DNA of 64,000 bases from Sphaerisporangium melleum (GCF_014646695.1 NZ_BMNT01000008.1:111548-175547), one strand, 5' to 3'; positions 7,578 to 16,429 are shown, numbered from the stretch's first letter. Numbers and translations: made by a program. The notes: a model not told the origin generated them from the sequence alone.

Positions 7578-8803
7578 ACCGCGAGGAGCTGGTCCTGGAG
7601 CGCATCGAACGCGCGCGCCGCAGCAGGCCCCGGCTGCGGGAGGAGCTCGTCACCCTCGCGCACGGCGCCGGCGGCAAGGCGAGCCGCACCCTGGTCGAGG
7701 CCGTCTTCCTGCCGTCCTTCCGCAACCCGCACCTGGAGCCGCTGGCCGACGGCGCCGTGCTGGACCTCCATCCCGGCACCGCCCCGCCGGACGGTGAGGC
7801 CCCGGACGGCGGAGCCCAGAACGGGGGAGGACTGGACGGCGAGGCCGCGCACGGCCGGGCCCCGGACGGGGTGAGCCTGGACGTCGGGGAGCCGGTCGGC
7901 GGCGGGGCGGGGGGCCCGGCGACGACGGGCGGGCTGGCGTTCACCACCGACTCCTACGTGGTGACCCCGCTGTTCTTCCCCGGTGGCGACATCGGCGACC
8001 TGGCCGTCAACGGCACCGTCAACGACCTGGCGATGTGCGGGGCGCGGCCGGCGCACCTGTCGGCCGCGTTCATCATCGAGGAGGGCTTCCCGGTCGAGCA
8101 CCTGCGCCGCATCGCCACGACCATGGCCGGCGCGGCGCGGGCGGCGGGGGTGACCATCGTCACGGGTGACACCAAGGTGGTCCAGCGCGGAAAGGCCGAC
8201 GGCTGCTACATCACCACGGCAGGCGTCGGCATGGTGCCATCGGGAGTCCGGCTCGGCGCCGACGCCGTCCGTCCCGGTGACGCGGTCATCGTGTCCGGGC
8301 CGATCGGCGAGCACGGCGTCACGGTCATGCTCGCGCGCGGCCGGCTCGACATCGAGGCCGAGCTGGTCTCCGACACCGCGCCGCTCAACGGGCTGACCGC
8401 CCGGCTGCTGGAGGCATGCCCGGACGGGCGGGTGCGGTGCCTGCGGGACGCGACCCGGGGCGGGGTGGCCACCGTGCTCAACGAGATCGCCCGGTCGTCC
8501 GAGGTCGCGGTGATCATTACGGAGGAGGCCGTTCCTGTGCGGCCGGTGGTGCGCGGCGCGTGCGAGCTGCTCGGCATCGACCCGCTGTACGTGGCCTGTG
8601 AGGGCCGGATGGTCGCCGTGGTGGCGGGGGAGTCGGCGGACGCCGCGCTGGCCGCGCTGCGGTCACACCCGCTCGGCGAGGAGGCCGCCGTCGTGGGCCG
8701 TGTCGCCGAGGACCCACCCGGGCTGGTCCTGCTCAAGACGGGTTTCGGTGGCACCCGCATCGTCGACGTCCTGGTCGGCGACCCGCTGCCGCGCATCTGC
8801 TGA
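7574..8803 (+). CDS. hypE: hydrogenase cyanide-forming enzyme HypE, with linker insertion
   Basis: 409 aa from GTG 7574 (GTGA overlap with hypD). HypE dehydrates a thiocarboxamide on its C-terminal Cys to make the CN ligand; the chain ends PRIC as required. ATP-site motifs of the PurM-like fold are present: AHGAGGKAS near residue 30, TDSYVVTPLFFPGGDIG near 125 and DATRGGVAT. Normal HypE is ~335-360 aa; residues ~66-120 are an extra Asp/Gly/Pro/Ala-rich stretch between two beta strands. It should loop out without harming the core. Last gene of the operon; HypF (carbamoyl donor) and HypB are not here. Confidence 0.94.
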   Translation: MNREELVLERIERARRSRPRLREELVTLAHGAGGKASRTLVEAVFLPSFRNPHLEPLADGAVLDLHPGTAPPDGEAPDGGAQNGGGLDGEAAHGRAPDGVSLDVGEPVGGGAGGPATTGGLAFTTDSYVVTPLFFPGGDIGDLAVNGTVNDLAMCGARPAHLSAAFIIEEGFPVEHLRRIATTMAGAARAAGVTIVTGDTKVVQRGKADGCYITTAGVGMVPSGVRLGADAVRPGDAVIVSGPIGEHGVTVMLARGRLDIEAELVSDTAPLNGLTARLLEACPDGRVRCLRDATRGGVATVLNEIARSSEVAVIITEEAVPVRPVVRGACELLGIDPLYVACEGRMVAVVAGESADAALAALRSHPLGEEAAVVGRVAEDPPGLVLLKTGFGGTRIVDVLVGDPLPRIC

Positions 8804-8994
8804 CCGCTGCCCGCCGCACCCGCCGCCCCCGTGCCAAGTGACCACCGTGCCGCGGTCGTCGAGGAGATCGACGAACAGGCTGGTCGCTGCCAGGCGGGCC
8901 CTATCCATTGCTGAATAGATGGGTATATCCCTTTGTGGTGGCAGATGTCTTATTTGATGGCCGGTGACGGTCATCCTCCACGGGGGTGGTCACG

Positions 8995-9396
8995 ATGGCG
9001 CAGCGGCGACGGTCCGGCACCGGCGGCACGCCGGACATGGAGGAGATCCGCAGGCAGGTCCATCGGGACGTCGCCACCGCGGGCGACCGCGCGTTCGACA
9101 GCCCGCCACGTGGCGGCTACCGCCCGCCGCGGGTGATGAGCGAGGTGGAACGGCACGGCGTGTCCCCGATGGACACCGAGGCCACCTCGCCGCTCGGCGT
9201 CGGCGCGAGCGCCACCGCGCGCGGCGAGCACATCGCCTCCCGCAAGGAGGACCGCGGCCGCCGCCGGATCGGCCACGAGGGCCCCGCCCGCCGCCCGGTC
9301 GGCATCGCGGCCCCGGAGCAGCACACCGGCGTCGGGCGGTCCGGCCCGATCGACGAGGAGAGCCCCTTCCTCCCCTCCGGCGACCAGGCCGGCTGA
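8995..9396 (+). CDS. small hydrophilic protein of unknown function
   Basis: 133 aa from ATG 8995 (GGGGGTGG seven bases upstream; GTG 8986 is possible). Strongly charged, rich in Arg, Gly, Pro and Glu, with no membrane segment and no recognisable domain; probably mostly disordered (MEEIRRQVHRDV, RKEDRGRRRIGHEG). Third-position GC is high, supporting a real gene. It lies 190 bp after hypE with its own upstream AT-richer stretch (TATTTGATGG near 8951), so it may be transcribed separately. A hairpin follows it. Confidence 0.6.
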   Translation: MAQRRRSGTGGTPDMEEIRRQVHRDVATAGDRAFDSPPRGGYRPPRVMSEVERHGVSPMDTEATSPLGVGASATARGEHIASRKEDRGRRRIGHEGPARRPVGIAAPEQHTGVGRSGPIDEESPFLPSGDQAG

Positions 9397-9412
9397 CCCG
9401 AGCGGACGCCAC

Positions 9413-9451
9413 GCCCGTGACCGCACCACGATCCGCGGCGCGGTCACGGGC
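9413..9451. terminator. hairpin between convergent genes
   Basis: A 12-bp perfect inverted repeat (9413-9424 with 9440-9451, arm GCCCGTGACCGC) and a 15-nt loop lie between the 3' ends of the plus-strand unknown gene and the minus-strand amidase. No U-run; GC-rich stems of this kind are common actinobacterial bidirectional terminators. Confidence 0.6.
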
Positions 9452-9466
9452 ATGCGACACATGGCG

Positions 9467-10891
9467 TCAGGCTGCTCGTACGCACGAGAGCGGTGGAACC
9501 CTGGCGCGCCACGGCGCGGTCTGCTCGAACCGGCCGGCGACGCGCAGCAGGAGGTCTTCCCGGCCGTACGCCGCCACGATCTGCACGCCGATGGGCAGCC
9601 CGTCCGCACTCTGGCCGAGCGGGAGGCTGATCGCGGGCTGGCCGGTGATGTTGAACACCGCGGTGAAGGGCCCGTAGTCGAAGACCGAGCGGACCCAGCC
9701 GGCCACGGTGTGGTCCGGGGTGTCGTAGCGCAGCGTCCCGTGCGGCAGGGGCAGCCGGGCCACGGTGGGAGTGACCAGCAGGTCGTAGGTGGTGAAGAAG
9801 CCGCCGACGGCCCTGCTGATCCGGTTCTGCGCGTCGAAGGCGGCCATCAGGTCCAGCACCGTCAAGGTGGCGGTCTCCTGGAACATCCGCCGGGTCATGC
9901 CTTCCAGCAGCGCCGGGTCGGGCGGACGCGGCACGTGGCGGAAGACACCGGCCAGGAAGGCGATATGTGGCGCCACCATGGCCTCGATGACCATGTCCCA
10001 GTCCAGCGCGGGGCGCGCCTCCTCGACATGGTGCCCCTGTTCCTCCAGCAGATGTGCGGCCCGCGTGGTGGCGGCGGCCACCTCCGCGTCGACCGGAACC
10101 TCCGACCAGGGCCGCGTCATGAGCGCGATGCGCAGCCGGCCGGGATCGGCGCCGGGCTCGTCGGCGAACGGCCGGCCGGGCGGCGGGGCGGTGTACTTGT
10201 CGCCCACGCCGGGTCCGCGGAGCGCGTCCAGCAACCGGGCGGCGTCGCGGACGGTACGCGTCACGGCGAAGTCGTAGGAGAGCCCGAAAATGGGTTCCCC
10301 CAGGTTGGGCCCGCACGAGGTGCGCCCCCGCGAGGGCATGAGCCCGACCAGGCCGCAGCAGGAGGCGGGAACGCGGATGGATCCGCCGCTGTCGCTGGCG
10401 TGGGCGAGCGGGACGGCTCCTGCCGCCACGAGTGCGGCCGCGCCCCCGCTGGACCCTCCGGCGCCGCGCTCGGGGTTCCACGGGTTGCGTACCGCTCCGG
10501 TCCTGACCGGTTCGGTGGCGAAGTTGAGCCCCAGTTCCGGCATGGCCGTCAGGCCGAGCGTGGCCAGACCGGCACCACGGAAACGGCGCATGAGCTCGGT
10601 GTCGTGCCGGGCCGGGACGTTGCCCAGGCCACGGCTGCCCATGAAGAACGGCACGCCCTCCGCCATCGGCCCGGCGTCCTTGATCAGGAAGGGCACTCCG
10701 GCGAACGGCCCATCACCGGAGTGGGACAGCGGGGCGTCGAACAGCGGCATGGCCAGGCCGTTCACGTGGGCGTTCGCCTCGGCCAGGGCCGTACGGGCGG
10801 TCGCCTCGACCTCCTCGACGGTGACCTCACCTGTGGTGATGAGGTCGTGAAGACCAACGGCGTCGTACCGTGCGTACTCGTGGAGTTCCAT
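9467..10891 (-). CDS. amidase signature family enzyme
   Basis: 474 aa, the normal family length. The Ser-cisSer-Lys triad is complete: K71 in GVPFLIKDAG, S147 in the GGSSGG loop and S171 in SDSGGSIRVPAS. These enzymes hydrolyse amides (aryl or aliphatic amides, nitrile-derived amides, or the Gln side of GatA). There is no GatB/GatC nearby and the C-terminal half is not GatA-like, so a catabolic or detoxifying amidase is likelier. Monocistronic, with no signal peptide. Confidence 0.88.
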   Translation of the reverse strand: MELHEYARYDAVGLHDLITTGEVTVEEVEATARTALAEANAHVNGLAMPLFDAPLSHSGDGPFAGVPFLIKDAGPMAEGVPFFMGSRGLGNVPARHDTELMRRFRGAGLATLGLTAMPELGLNFATEPVRTGAVRNPWNPERGAGGSSGGAAALVAAGAVPLAHASDSGGSIRVPASCCGLVGLMPSRGRTSCGPNLGEPIFGLSYDFAVTRTVRDAARLLDALRGPGVGDKYTAPPPGRPFADEPGADPGRLRIALMTRPWSEVPVDAEVAAATTRAAHLLEEQGHHVEEARPALDWDMVIEAMVAPHIAFLAGVFRHVPRPPDPALLEGMTRRMFQETATLTVLDLMAAFDAQNRISRAVGGFFTTYDLLVTPTVARLPLPHGTLRYDTPDHTVAGWVRSVFDYGPFTAVFNITGQPAISLPLGQSADGLPIGVQIVAAYGREDLLLRVAGRFEQTAPWRARVPPLSCVRAA

Positions 10892-11299
10892 GGATCATCC
10901 ATTTCCGGGCGTGCTGGACGCCCGCACATCGCTCACAGGTGGATTGCGTTCAGCCGGTCGGGCAGCGGCTCGGCGGCTCGCTGTCGACGGCAGACGTGAA
11001 CGGAGGATGGCCGTCGCACCGGGCTCGCCGGCTCCGGGTGCGCCATCCCCTGCTGTGATCGAGGTGTCCTACGCTCGGTACATAACCGCCATGGTAACGG
11101 TGCCTCGTCCGCGGTCCACTCGATTTCCCGCGCGCCGGGACGGACATGGACGATCGTGCGACCCGCCCCGCGCCGGGCGGACATTCGATGATCTCCTCGC
11201 CCGGCCATCCAGGCCTGGAACTTCCGCCAGTTCATCGAGGTCAACGGGGTACGCAGCAGGACCGCTCACGTCGAGGTGGGACGCGCGTGGCCCAGGGGT
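10892..11299. other. intergenic region, no convincing gene
   Basis: 408 bp between the amidase start and a short minus-strand gene. Several overlapping open frames exist in all directions but none has a good start or consistent coding bias. An AT-rich stretch (TACATAACC near 11080) may hold the amidase promoter. A short piece around 11215-11255 could encode WNFRQFIEVNG, possibly the trace of a decayed gene. Confidence 0.4.
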
Positions 11300-11485
11300 C
11301 TATCGCGCAGGATAGAGCCAGGGGAGGGCGGCGAGGGTCTTGGTGAGGTAGGCCTCCAGGCCCGTTTCGACGGCGTAGGCCAGGTCCTCCAGCGCGCCGC
11401 ACCGGGCGTAGAAGACGGCGCGGGCGGTCAGCGCGGCCACCTCGTCCGTGTCGCCGGCCTTGACGACGCACTTCGCCGTCGTCAT
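11300..11485 (-). CDS. 61-aa hypothetical protein
   Basis: Short frame from ATG 11485 to a TAG at 11300-11302. Third positions are G or C in all but the last few codons, stronger than expected by chance, so it is either a small gene or the surviving end of a larger one. The sequence is helical (AALTARAVFYARCGALEDLAYAV pattern) with no family recognised. It is divergent from the oxidoreductase gene at 11536, sharing a 50-bp promoter region. No strong ribosome binding site. Confidence 0.4.
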   Translation of the reverse strand: MTTAKCVVKAGDTDEVAALTARAVFYARCGALEDLAYAVETGLEAYLTKTLAALPWLYPAR

Positions 11486-11535
11486 CCCACAGGCGATGCT
11501 GGATGATCGCGGGCGCCGGTGAAAGGGTGTCAGGC

Positions 11536-12564
11536 ATGGGCGATGAGGTGCGGGTCGGGGTGTTCCTGCCGGTCGCGGGGTTCCCGGGCATGGGGCACGG
11601 GGATGCGCTCGCCGCCGCGGTGGACGCCGCGGTGGCCGCGGAGCGGGCGGGATTCGACGACGTGTGGATCGCCGAGCACCACTTCATGTCCTACGGCGTG
11701 TGCCCCTCGGCGGTCACCCTGGCCGGGTACGTGCTGGGCCGCACCGAGCGGGTGGTGGTCGGTACGGCGGTGAGCGTCCTGTCGACCTGGCATCCGGTGG
11801 CACTGGCCGAGCAGGCCGCACTGCTCGACCGGGTCTCGGGCGGGCGCTTCCGGCTCGGCGTCGGCCGGGGCGGGCCGTGGGTGGACCTCGAGGTCTTCGG
11901 CACCGGGCTCGACCGGTACGAGAACGGTTTCGAGGAGGGCCTGGACCTGCTGCTCGCCGCGCTCGGCCGGGAACGGGTGGCGGGGGAGGGGGAGCGGTTC
12001 CGGTTCCGCGAGGTCGAGATCGTCCCCCGTCCCGGCACCCCGATGCGCCCGGTGGTGGCGGCGACCTCGGCGGGGACGGTGCGGCTGGCCGCCGCGCGCG
12101 AGCTGCCCATGCTGCTCGGCATGCACATCGGCGACCAGGAGAAGGCCGCCCTGGTCCAGGCGTACGCCGCGGCACGTAAGGCACCGAACACCGTGCATGC
12201 CGTCGCGGAGAGTGGTCACCTGGCGGCCGGGGTGGCTTATGTCGCGGACACGACCCGGGAGGCGGTGGCGACGATGATGGCGTCGCTGCCGCGGTGGCTC
12301 GGCCCCGGGCTCGCGGGCTATCGGCCGGTGGACGACCGCCCCTACGTCCCGAGGGACCCGGTGGAGTACGCCGACCTGCTCTGCCGGCTGCACCCGGTCG
12401 GCTCACCCGGGCACTGCGCGGACACGATGCTGGCCACGATCGCGAACACCGGCGTGCGCCACCTGGTCCTCCTGGTGGAGGGCGCGGGCGATCCGGCGCT
12501 GACCCGCCGCAATATCGCCCGCCTCGGCGCCGAGGTGCTCCCCAAAGTCCGGGCCTCCTGCTGA
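11536..12564 (+). CDS. luciferase-like (LLM class) flavin/F420-dependent oxidoreductase
   Basis: 342 aa. ATG 11536 is chosen over ATG 11503 because AAAGGGTG lies seven bases upstream and the family begins with VRVGVFLP. It is a TIM-barrel monooxygenase-like protein: the AERAGFDDVWIAEHH segment, the RVVVGTAVS strand and the LDRVSGGRFRLGVGRGG loop are typical. Members use FMNH2 or F420H2 for oxidation or reduction of diverse substrates, which cannot be told from sequence. Monocistronic. Confidence 0.85.
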   Translation: MGDEVRVGVFLPVAGFPGMGHGDALAAAVDAAVAAERAGFDDVWIAEHHFMSYGVCPSAVTLAGYVLGRTERVVVGTAVSVLSTWHPVALAEQAALLDRVSGGRFRLGVGRGGPWVDLEVFGTGLDRYENGFEEGLDLLLAALGRERVAGEGERFRFREVEIVPRPGTPMRPVVAATSAGTVRLAAARELPMLLGMHIGDQEKAALVQAYAAARKAPNTVHAVAESGHLAAGVAYVADTTREAVATMMASLPRWLGPGLAGYRPVDDRPYVPRDPVEYADLLCRLHPVGSPGHCADTMLATIANTGVRHLVLLVEGAGDPALTRRNIARLGAEVLPKVRASC

Positions 12565-12965
12565 TCCTCCCCGCCGGAACGGCACCGCCCGTGACGGAGC
12601 GTTCGCGCCGCCCGGAACCGAGGTACATCCTCGAACGAGGAAGGCGTCCCCTGCCCGGCCGGACGTGGAACGACCGGGACTTTTCGAGCGGTCCGTCGTC
12701 CATGAAGGGCACGGCGGCCGGCCACGTGGACGCGACGCCGGCCTTGCCACCCGGTGAAGTTGTGCACACCATCCGGTGCCGAGCTCAGGTGGGCGGAGGC
12801 GGCCGGGGACCGGTGAGACACCTCTCTGGGGCCGATCGGGCCTTCTGACCAGGGAGAAGCCCGATGCGCCGGTGCTCGCCACCGCGACCGGCCGAGGCGG
12901 TCTCGGTGGCCGCCACCGGCCGGGCGGCTTGTCGCCGGGCGAAACAGAGTGGGATTCTGGTCCGC
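12565..12965. other. intergenic region with a leaderless-type promoter at its end
   Basis: 401 bp with no credible gene; an upstream in-frame extension of the next gene (from 12864) has low-quality composition. At its right end TTGTCG (12929-12934) and GATTCT (12953-12958), 18 bp apart, sit so that transcription would begin at or next to ATG 12966, giving a leaderless message. Confidence 0.45.
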
Positions 12966-13841
12966 ATGAACCGCGCCATGACCAACGGCGTCGAGATCGT
13001 CTATGACGCCTTCGGATCTCCCACCGGCCGCCCGCTCCTACTCGTCATGGGCCTCGGCGCCCAGATGATCAGCTGGGAGGAGGAGCTCTGCGAGATGTTC
13101 GCGGAGCGCGGGCACCACGTCGTGCGCTTCGACAACCGGGACGCCGGTCTGTCGACGCACCTGCACGAGGCCGGCGTGCCGCGGTTCGGCGACACGCCGG
13201 ACGACGTCGTCGCGGCGCCGCCGTACCTGCTGGACGACATGGCCGACGACATGGCCGGTCTGATGGACGTGCTCGGCTGGGACACCGCCCACGTGCTCGG
13301 CGCGTCCATGGGCGGCATGATCGCCCAGGCCTTCGCCATCCGGCACCCGGCCAGGACGCTCAGCCTCACCTCCATCATGTCCACGCCCGCTCTGCACATC
13401 GGCCCGCCGACCCCCGAGGCCCTCGCGGTCCTGCTGGAGAAGTCGGCCCCCGACCGCGACTCGGTCATCCGCCAGGCGATCGCCTCGCGGAAGGTCATCG
13501 GGTCGCCCGGCTACCCGCTGGACGAGGAGCGCTTCGCGCTGCTGGTCGGCGAGGGGTACGACCGGTCCAACGACCCGACGGGGTTCGCCCGCCAGCTCGC
13601 GGCGATCCAGGGCTCCGGCGACCGCACCGCCGGGCTCGCGGAGCTGACGGTGCCCGCGCTGGTCATCCACGGCGAGGCGGACCCGCTGATCCAGCTCGCC
13701 GGCGGCGTGGCCACGGCGGACGCCATCCCCGGCGCCAAGCTGCTGACCTTCCCCGGGATGGGACACGACCTGCCGCGCCCGCTGTGGCCGGACATCGTGG
13801 CCGCCGTCACCGAACTCACCGAACGCGCCCACCGCCCCTGA
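12966..13841 (+). CDS. alpha/beta hydrolase
   Basis: 291 aa from ATG 12966 (an upstream ATG at 12864 adds 34 atypical residues). Nucleophile elbow GASMGG with S114, acid in HGEADPLI and His in GMGHDLP form the full triad; the RFDNRDAGLS segment near residue 54 is common in esterases and in the aclacinomycin-methylesterase-like group. Substrate unknown. Probably leaderless, because a -10-like GATTCT ends eight bases before the ATG and no ribosome binding site is visible. A bidirectional hairpin follows. Confidence 0.86.
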   Translation: MNRAMTNGVEIVYDAFGSPTGRPLLLVMGLGAQMISWEEELCEMFAERGHHVVRFDNRDAGLSTHLHEAGVPRFGDTPDDVVAAPPYLLDDMADDMAGLMDVLGWDTAHVLGASMGGMIAQAFAIRHPARTLSLTSIMSTPALHIGPPTPEALAVLLEKSAPDRDSVIRQAIASRKVIGSPGYPLDEERFALLVGEGYDRSNDPTGFARQLAAIQGSGDRTAGLAELTVPALVIHGEADPLIQLAGGVATADAIPGAKLLTFPGMGHDLPRPLWPDIVAAVTELTERAHRP

Positions 13842-13851
13842 CCTCCCGGCC

Positions 13852-13886
13852 GCCTGAGCGATCAGGTCACACCCGATCGCTCAGGC
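13852..13886. terminator. bidirectional hairpin terminator
   Basis: A 12-bp perfect stem (GCCTGAGCGATC at 13852-13863 with its complement at 13875-13886) and an 11-nt loop separate the alpha/beta hydrolase from the convergent roadblock operon. Confidence 0.75.
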
Positions 13887-13915
13887 TCCTCTCGTCGCCG
13901 GTGCCAGGATGTGCG

Positions 13916-14287
13916 TCAGATGTCCAGCTTCTCCTCGATGGCGCGGAGCGAGTGACGGGCGAGCGCGAGGTTCGCGCGGCCGCGCTCCAGCGCGAGGTAC
14001 AGGAACAGGCCCTGGCCGCCGCGGCCCGACAGCGGCCGGATGATGTGGTACTGCCCGCCGAGCGTGATGAGGATGTCCTCGATGCCGTCCTTGAGCTGCA
14101 GGGCCTCCATCGTGCGCAGCTTGGCCTTGATGACCTCGGTGTTCCCCGCGGCGGCGACCTGCAGGTCGAGGTCCTTGGAACCGCCGAGGGTGCCGAGCGC
14201 CATTCCGCTTCCGTAGTCGACCACCGCGGCGCCCACCGCGCCGTCGACGGACATCATCTCCTTGAGCGAGACGTCCATGCTTGTCAT
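13916..14287 (-). CDS. roadblock/LC7 domain protein A
   Basis: 123 aa; AGAGAGGAA lies before the ATG. A single roadblock/LC7 fold: the N-terminal helix MTSMDVSLKEMMSVDGAVGAAVVDY, a central sheet (GIEDILITLGGQYHIIRPL) and a long C-terminal helix. Such proteins pair with Ras-like GTPases (MglA, CvnD) or dimerise as regulatory platforms. It is the last gene of a four-gene minus-strand set with two more roadblock proteins. No GTPase, kinase or DUF742 gene, the usual conservon partners, is present. Confidence 0.72.
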   Translation of the reverse strand: MTSMDVSLKEMMSVDGAVGAAVVDYGSGMALGTLGGSKDLDLQVAAAGNTEVIKAKLRTMEALQLKDGIEDILITLGGQYHIIRPLSGRGGQGLFLYLALERGRANLALARHSLRAIEEKLDI

Positions 14288-14332
14288 GATCTGTTCCTCT
14301 CTCGGGGTGAGAGCGGGCCGTGCCGGGGCGGT

Positions 14333-14722
14333 TCAGCCCGTGGCCGGCGCGCGTTCGACGAGGGCGGCCAGTCGTGCCGCCGTCTTGCGTCCCTCCATCC
14401 GCAACAGGCCGAGATTCGCCCCCTGCGCGGCCAGGATGGTGAGAACGAGCGTGGGCCCCGCGGCGTAGCACGCCACGTGGCCGCCGGTGCCGGAGATCAA
14501 CGTCTCCTCCAGGGCGCCGGCCTGGACCAGTGCGGTCATGCGGTGGCTCATCGCGTGCAGCGCGGAGCTCAGCGCCGCCACCTGCTCGGCGGCGGCGCGG
14601 ACGTCCGAGGTCACGAGCACCCCGTCCACCGTGCACACCGTCACGCCGGTCAGCTCCGCCACGCGCTTCAGGAGCAGGCGCAGCTCCTCGTCCACTTCGC
14701 GGCGGAGATCCGGTAGGTCCAT
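14333..14722 (-). CDS. roadblock/LC7 domain protein B
   Basis: 129 aa from ATG 14722, chosen because AAAGAGG lies six bases upstream; a longer frame to 14782 starts with atypical Arg-rich sequence. It has a roadblock-like layout: an N-terminal helix pair (LRREVDEELRLLLKRVAELTG), the strand VTVCTVDGVLVTSD, the helix AAEQVAALSSALHAMSHRM, then strands and a C-terminal helix. It resembles the CvnB group. It probably forms homo- or heterodimers with the two neighbouring roadblock proteins. Confidence 0.72.
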   Translation of the reverse strand: MDLPDLRREVDEELRLLLKRVAELTGVTVCTVDGVLVTSDVRAAAEQVAALSSALHAMSHRMTALVQAGALEETLISGTGGHVACYAAGPTLVLTILAAQGANLGLLRMEGRKTAARLAALVERAPATG

Positions 14723-14813
14723 GGGTAGCCTCTTTCCGGCGCGTAGCCTCATGCCCGTACGCCTGAGCGGCCGCAGCCTCATTGCGCCGTCGCGCCCGAG
14801 TACGCGGCGCGGG

Positions 14814-15794
14814 TCACAGCAGCCGCTCCAGCGCGTCGCGCAGCCTGATCAGCACGCTGACATCGGTGGAATCGCCACTGACCGCCGGCACGCCCAGCCC
14901 CAGCCCCGGCAGGGCCTCCGTTGCCTCTCCTGGCCCTGGCGTGGTCCCCGTTCCCCGCTCCGCCTCCGGTTCTGTCCCGGCTTGCGGTGCCGGCGCGGTT
15001 CCCGGCCGGGCCTCCGGTCCCGGCTGCGCCGCCGCTCCCTGCCCTGATCGCGGTCCGGGCTCTGCTGCCCGTACCTGCCCGTTCATGGCCTCCGCCGACG
15101 AGCCGGATTCCGGCGGCCGGGCGGGGGCCGAGGACCGGTCGGCGTACGGCCGGGCGCGGCCGGCCCGCTTCGGCAGCTCTCCCACGCCGGTCACGGGCGT
15201 GCCGGAGGGCGGCTCCCGGAGCAGCCCCGCGGCGCCGAACCGCCGGACGGCGAGCAGGACCGCGTACGCCGGCCGGCCGAGCCGCCGGGCGAGGTCGAGC
15301 GGGGTCGCCGTGCCGTCCGCGCCGAGCAGCACCTCCCACTGCACGGGGGTGAGCACGACACGCTGGGCCGTGGTCCGCGGGGCCAGGAGCACCGGCCGGG
15401 AGTCCGCCTCGGGATGCGGCCACACCTGGTCCAGCCGGGCCCTCCTGCGCCTGCATTCCTGGAACAGCGCCGGCACGTCGAAGTACCAGTGGTCGCCGTA
15501 CCGGTGCCGTTCCCCCTCGGTGAACCGGTGCCGTGCGCCGGTGGCCGCCAGCACGAAGAACGCGGCGTCCATCGTCGCGCCGAGCACGCCCAGTTGCAGC
15601 TCGCCCTCGGTCGGCGGCGGTTCCCCTGGAGGGGTGCCGGCATCCCGCGGGCCGGGGGTGCTCGGGCTCTCCACGTAGGTCACCCGCCCGCCGCTGAGGT
15701 ACACCGTCCCCGCGCGGCCGACCTTGAGCGACCCGGTGACGCGTTCGCCGGCCAGGCCGGTGAGGGCGTCCTCCAGACGCTGGACGGAAGGCAA
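14814..15794 (-). CDS. DUF4388-like / winged-helix protein with disordered tail
   Basis: 326 aa. Residues 1-45 (GSLKVGRAGTVYLSGGRVTYVES) resemble the start of DUF4388/PATAN domains, often found in bacterial signalling proteins. Residues ~135-200 look like a winged helix-turn-helix (TPVQWEVLLGADGTATPLDLARRL). Residues ~205-300 are Pro/Gly/Ala/Glu-rich linker. The end is a short helix (DVSVLIRLRDALERLL). Set between roadblock genes, it may turn the roadblock switch into a DNA- or protein-binding output. Function inferred from architecture only. Confidence 0.6.
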   Translation of the reverse strand: MPSVQRLEDALTGLAGERVTGSLKVGRAGTVYLSGGRVTYVESPSTPGPRDAGTPPGEPPPTEGELQLGVLGATMDAAFFVLAATGARHRFTEGERHRYGDHWYFDVPALFQECRRRRARLDQVWPHPEADSRPVLLAPRTTAQRVVLTPVQWEVLLGADGTATPLDLARRLGRPAYAVLLAVRRFGAAGLLREPPSGTPVTGVGELPKRAGRARPYADRSSAPARPPESGSSAEAMNGQVRAAEPGPRSGQGAAAQPGPEARPGTAPAPQAGTEPEAERGTGTTPGPGEATEALPGLGLGVPAVSGDSTDVSVLIRLRDALERLL

Positions 15795-15797
15795 GAC

Positions 15798-16178
15798 TCA
15801 CCTCGCGGTCAGCCGGGACGCGGCGGCGCGCAGACGGTGGCGGGCGAGCGCGAGGTTGGCGCGTTCGAGGTCCAGGCGCAGGTAGAGCAGCACCGGGCCG
15901 GTGAGCGGCGTCTCCAGCGGCCGGAGCAGGTGGTGGCCCTGGTCGGAGGTGACGATGACGTCCTCGACCCGCACCGTCCCGGCCGGTGACGCGACGGCCA
16001 GCCCGTCGATGGTCGCGTGCAGCGTCCGGCTCAGCGCGCCGGCCGCCGCCTGCGGGTCCAGCTGCGCCGATGCGCGGCCCATGGCCACCGCCGTGCCGCC
16101 GGTGTCCTCGATGACGAGCGCGTCCAGCGCCCCGGGGATCGCCAGGATGTCGGTGAGACAGTCCTCGATGTCCAGCAT
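15798..16178 (-). CDS. roadblock/LC7 domain protein C
   Basis: 126 aa from ATG 16178 (GAGGGCGG upstream); the open frame to 16223 adds 15 unlikely residues. Roadblock fold similar to protein A: MLDIEDCLTDILAIPGALDALVIED at the N-terminus, an EDVIVTSDQGHHLLRPL sheet segment and the C-terminal helix RANLALARHRLRAAASRL, shared almost motif for motif with protein A. The two are paralogues. First gene of the operon. Confidence 0.72.
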   Translation of the reverse strand: MLDIEDCLTDILAIPGALDALVIEDTGGTAVAMGRASAQLDPQAAAGALSRTLHATIDGLAVASPAGTVRVEDVIVTSDQGHHLLRPLETPLTGPVLLYLRLDLERANLALARHRLRAAASRLTAR

Positions 16179-16429
16179 GATGCCGCCCTCGCCGGTCGTT
16201 GCCTTCCGTACCTGGCGCGACACTCTAGGTAGATGACCGCGAGCACTGAATGTGAGTAATTGTCAGAGACAAGTCGCAGATAGAAGGATGTGTCATCAGG
16301 TGGAAGGATTCGTCCGCCAAGTGGCACCCCCAACGCCGAACCCCATTCGGTCCCCTCTCCACCGCAGGGCCGTTCGCGATGCCGCGGAGCACGGACCGCT
16401 CGGGGGAGACGAGCGCGGGCTACGGTGGC

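Noticed and set aside
8663..8974. Minus-strand frame between hypE and the next gene with a protein-like stretch (MDRARLAATSLFVDLLDD)
   Set aside because: Runs antisense into hypE with no end in the gap and no ribosome binding site; at best a remnant, not supportable as a gene.
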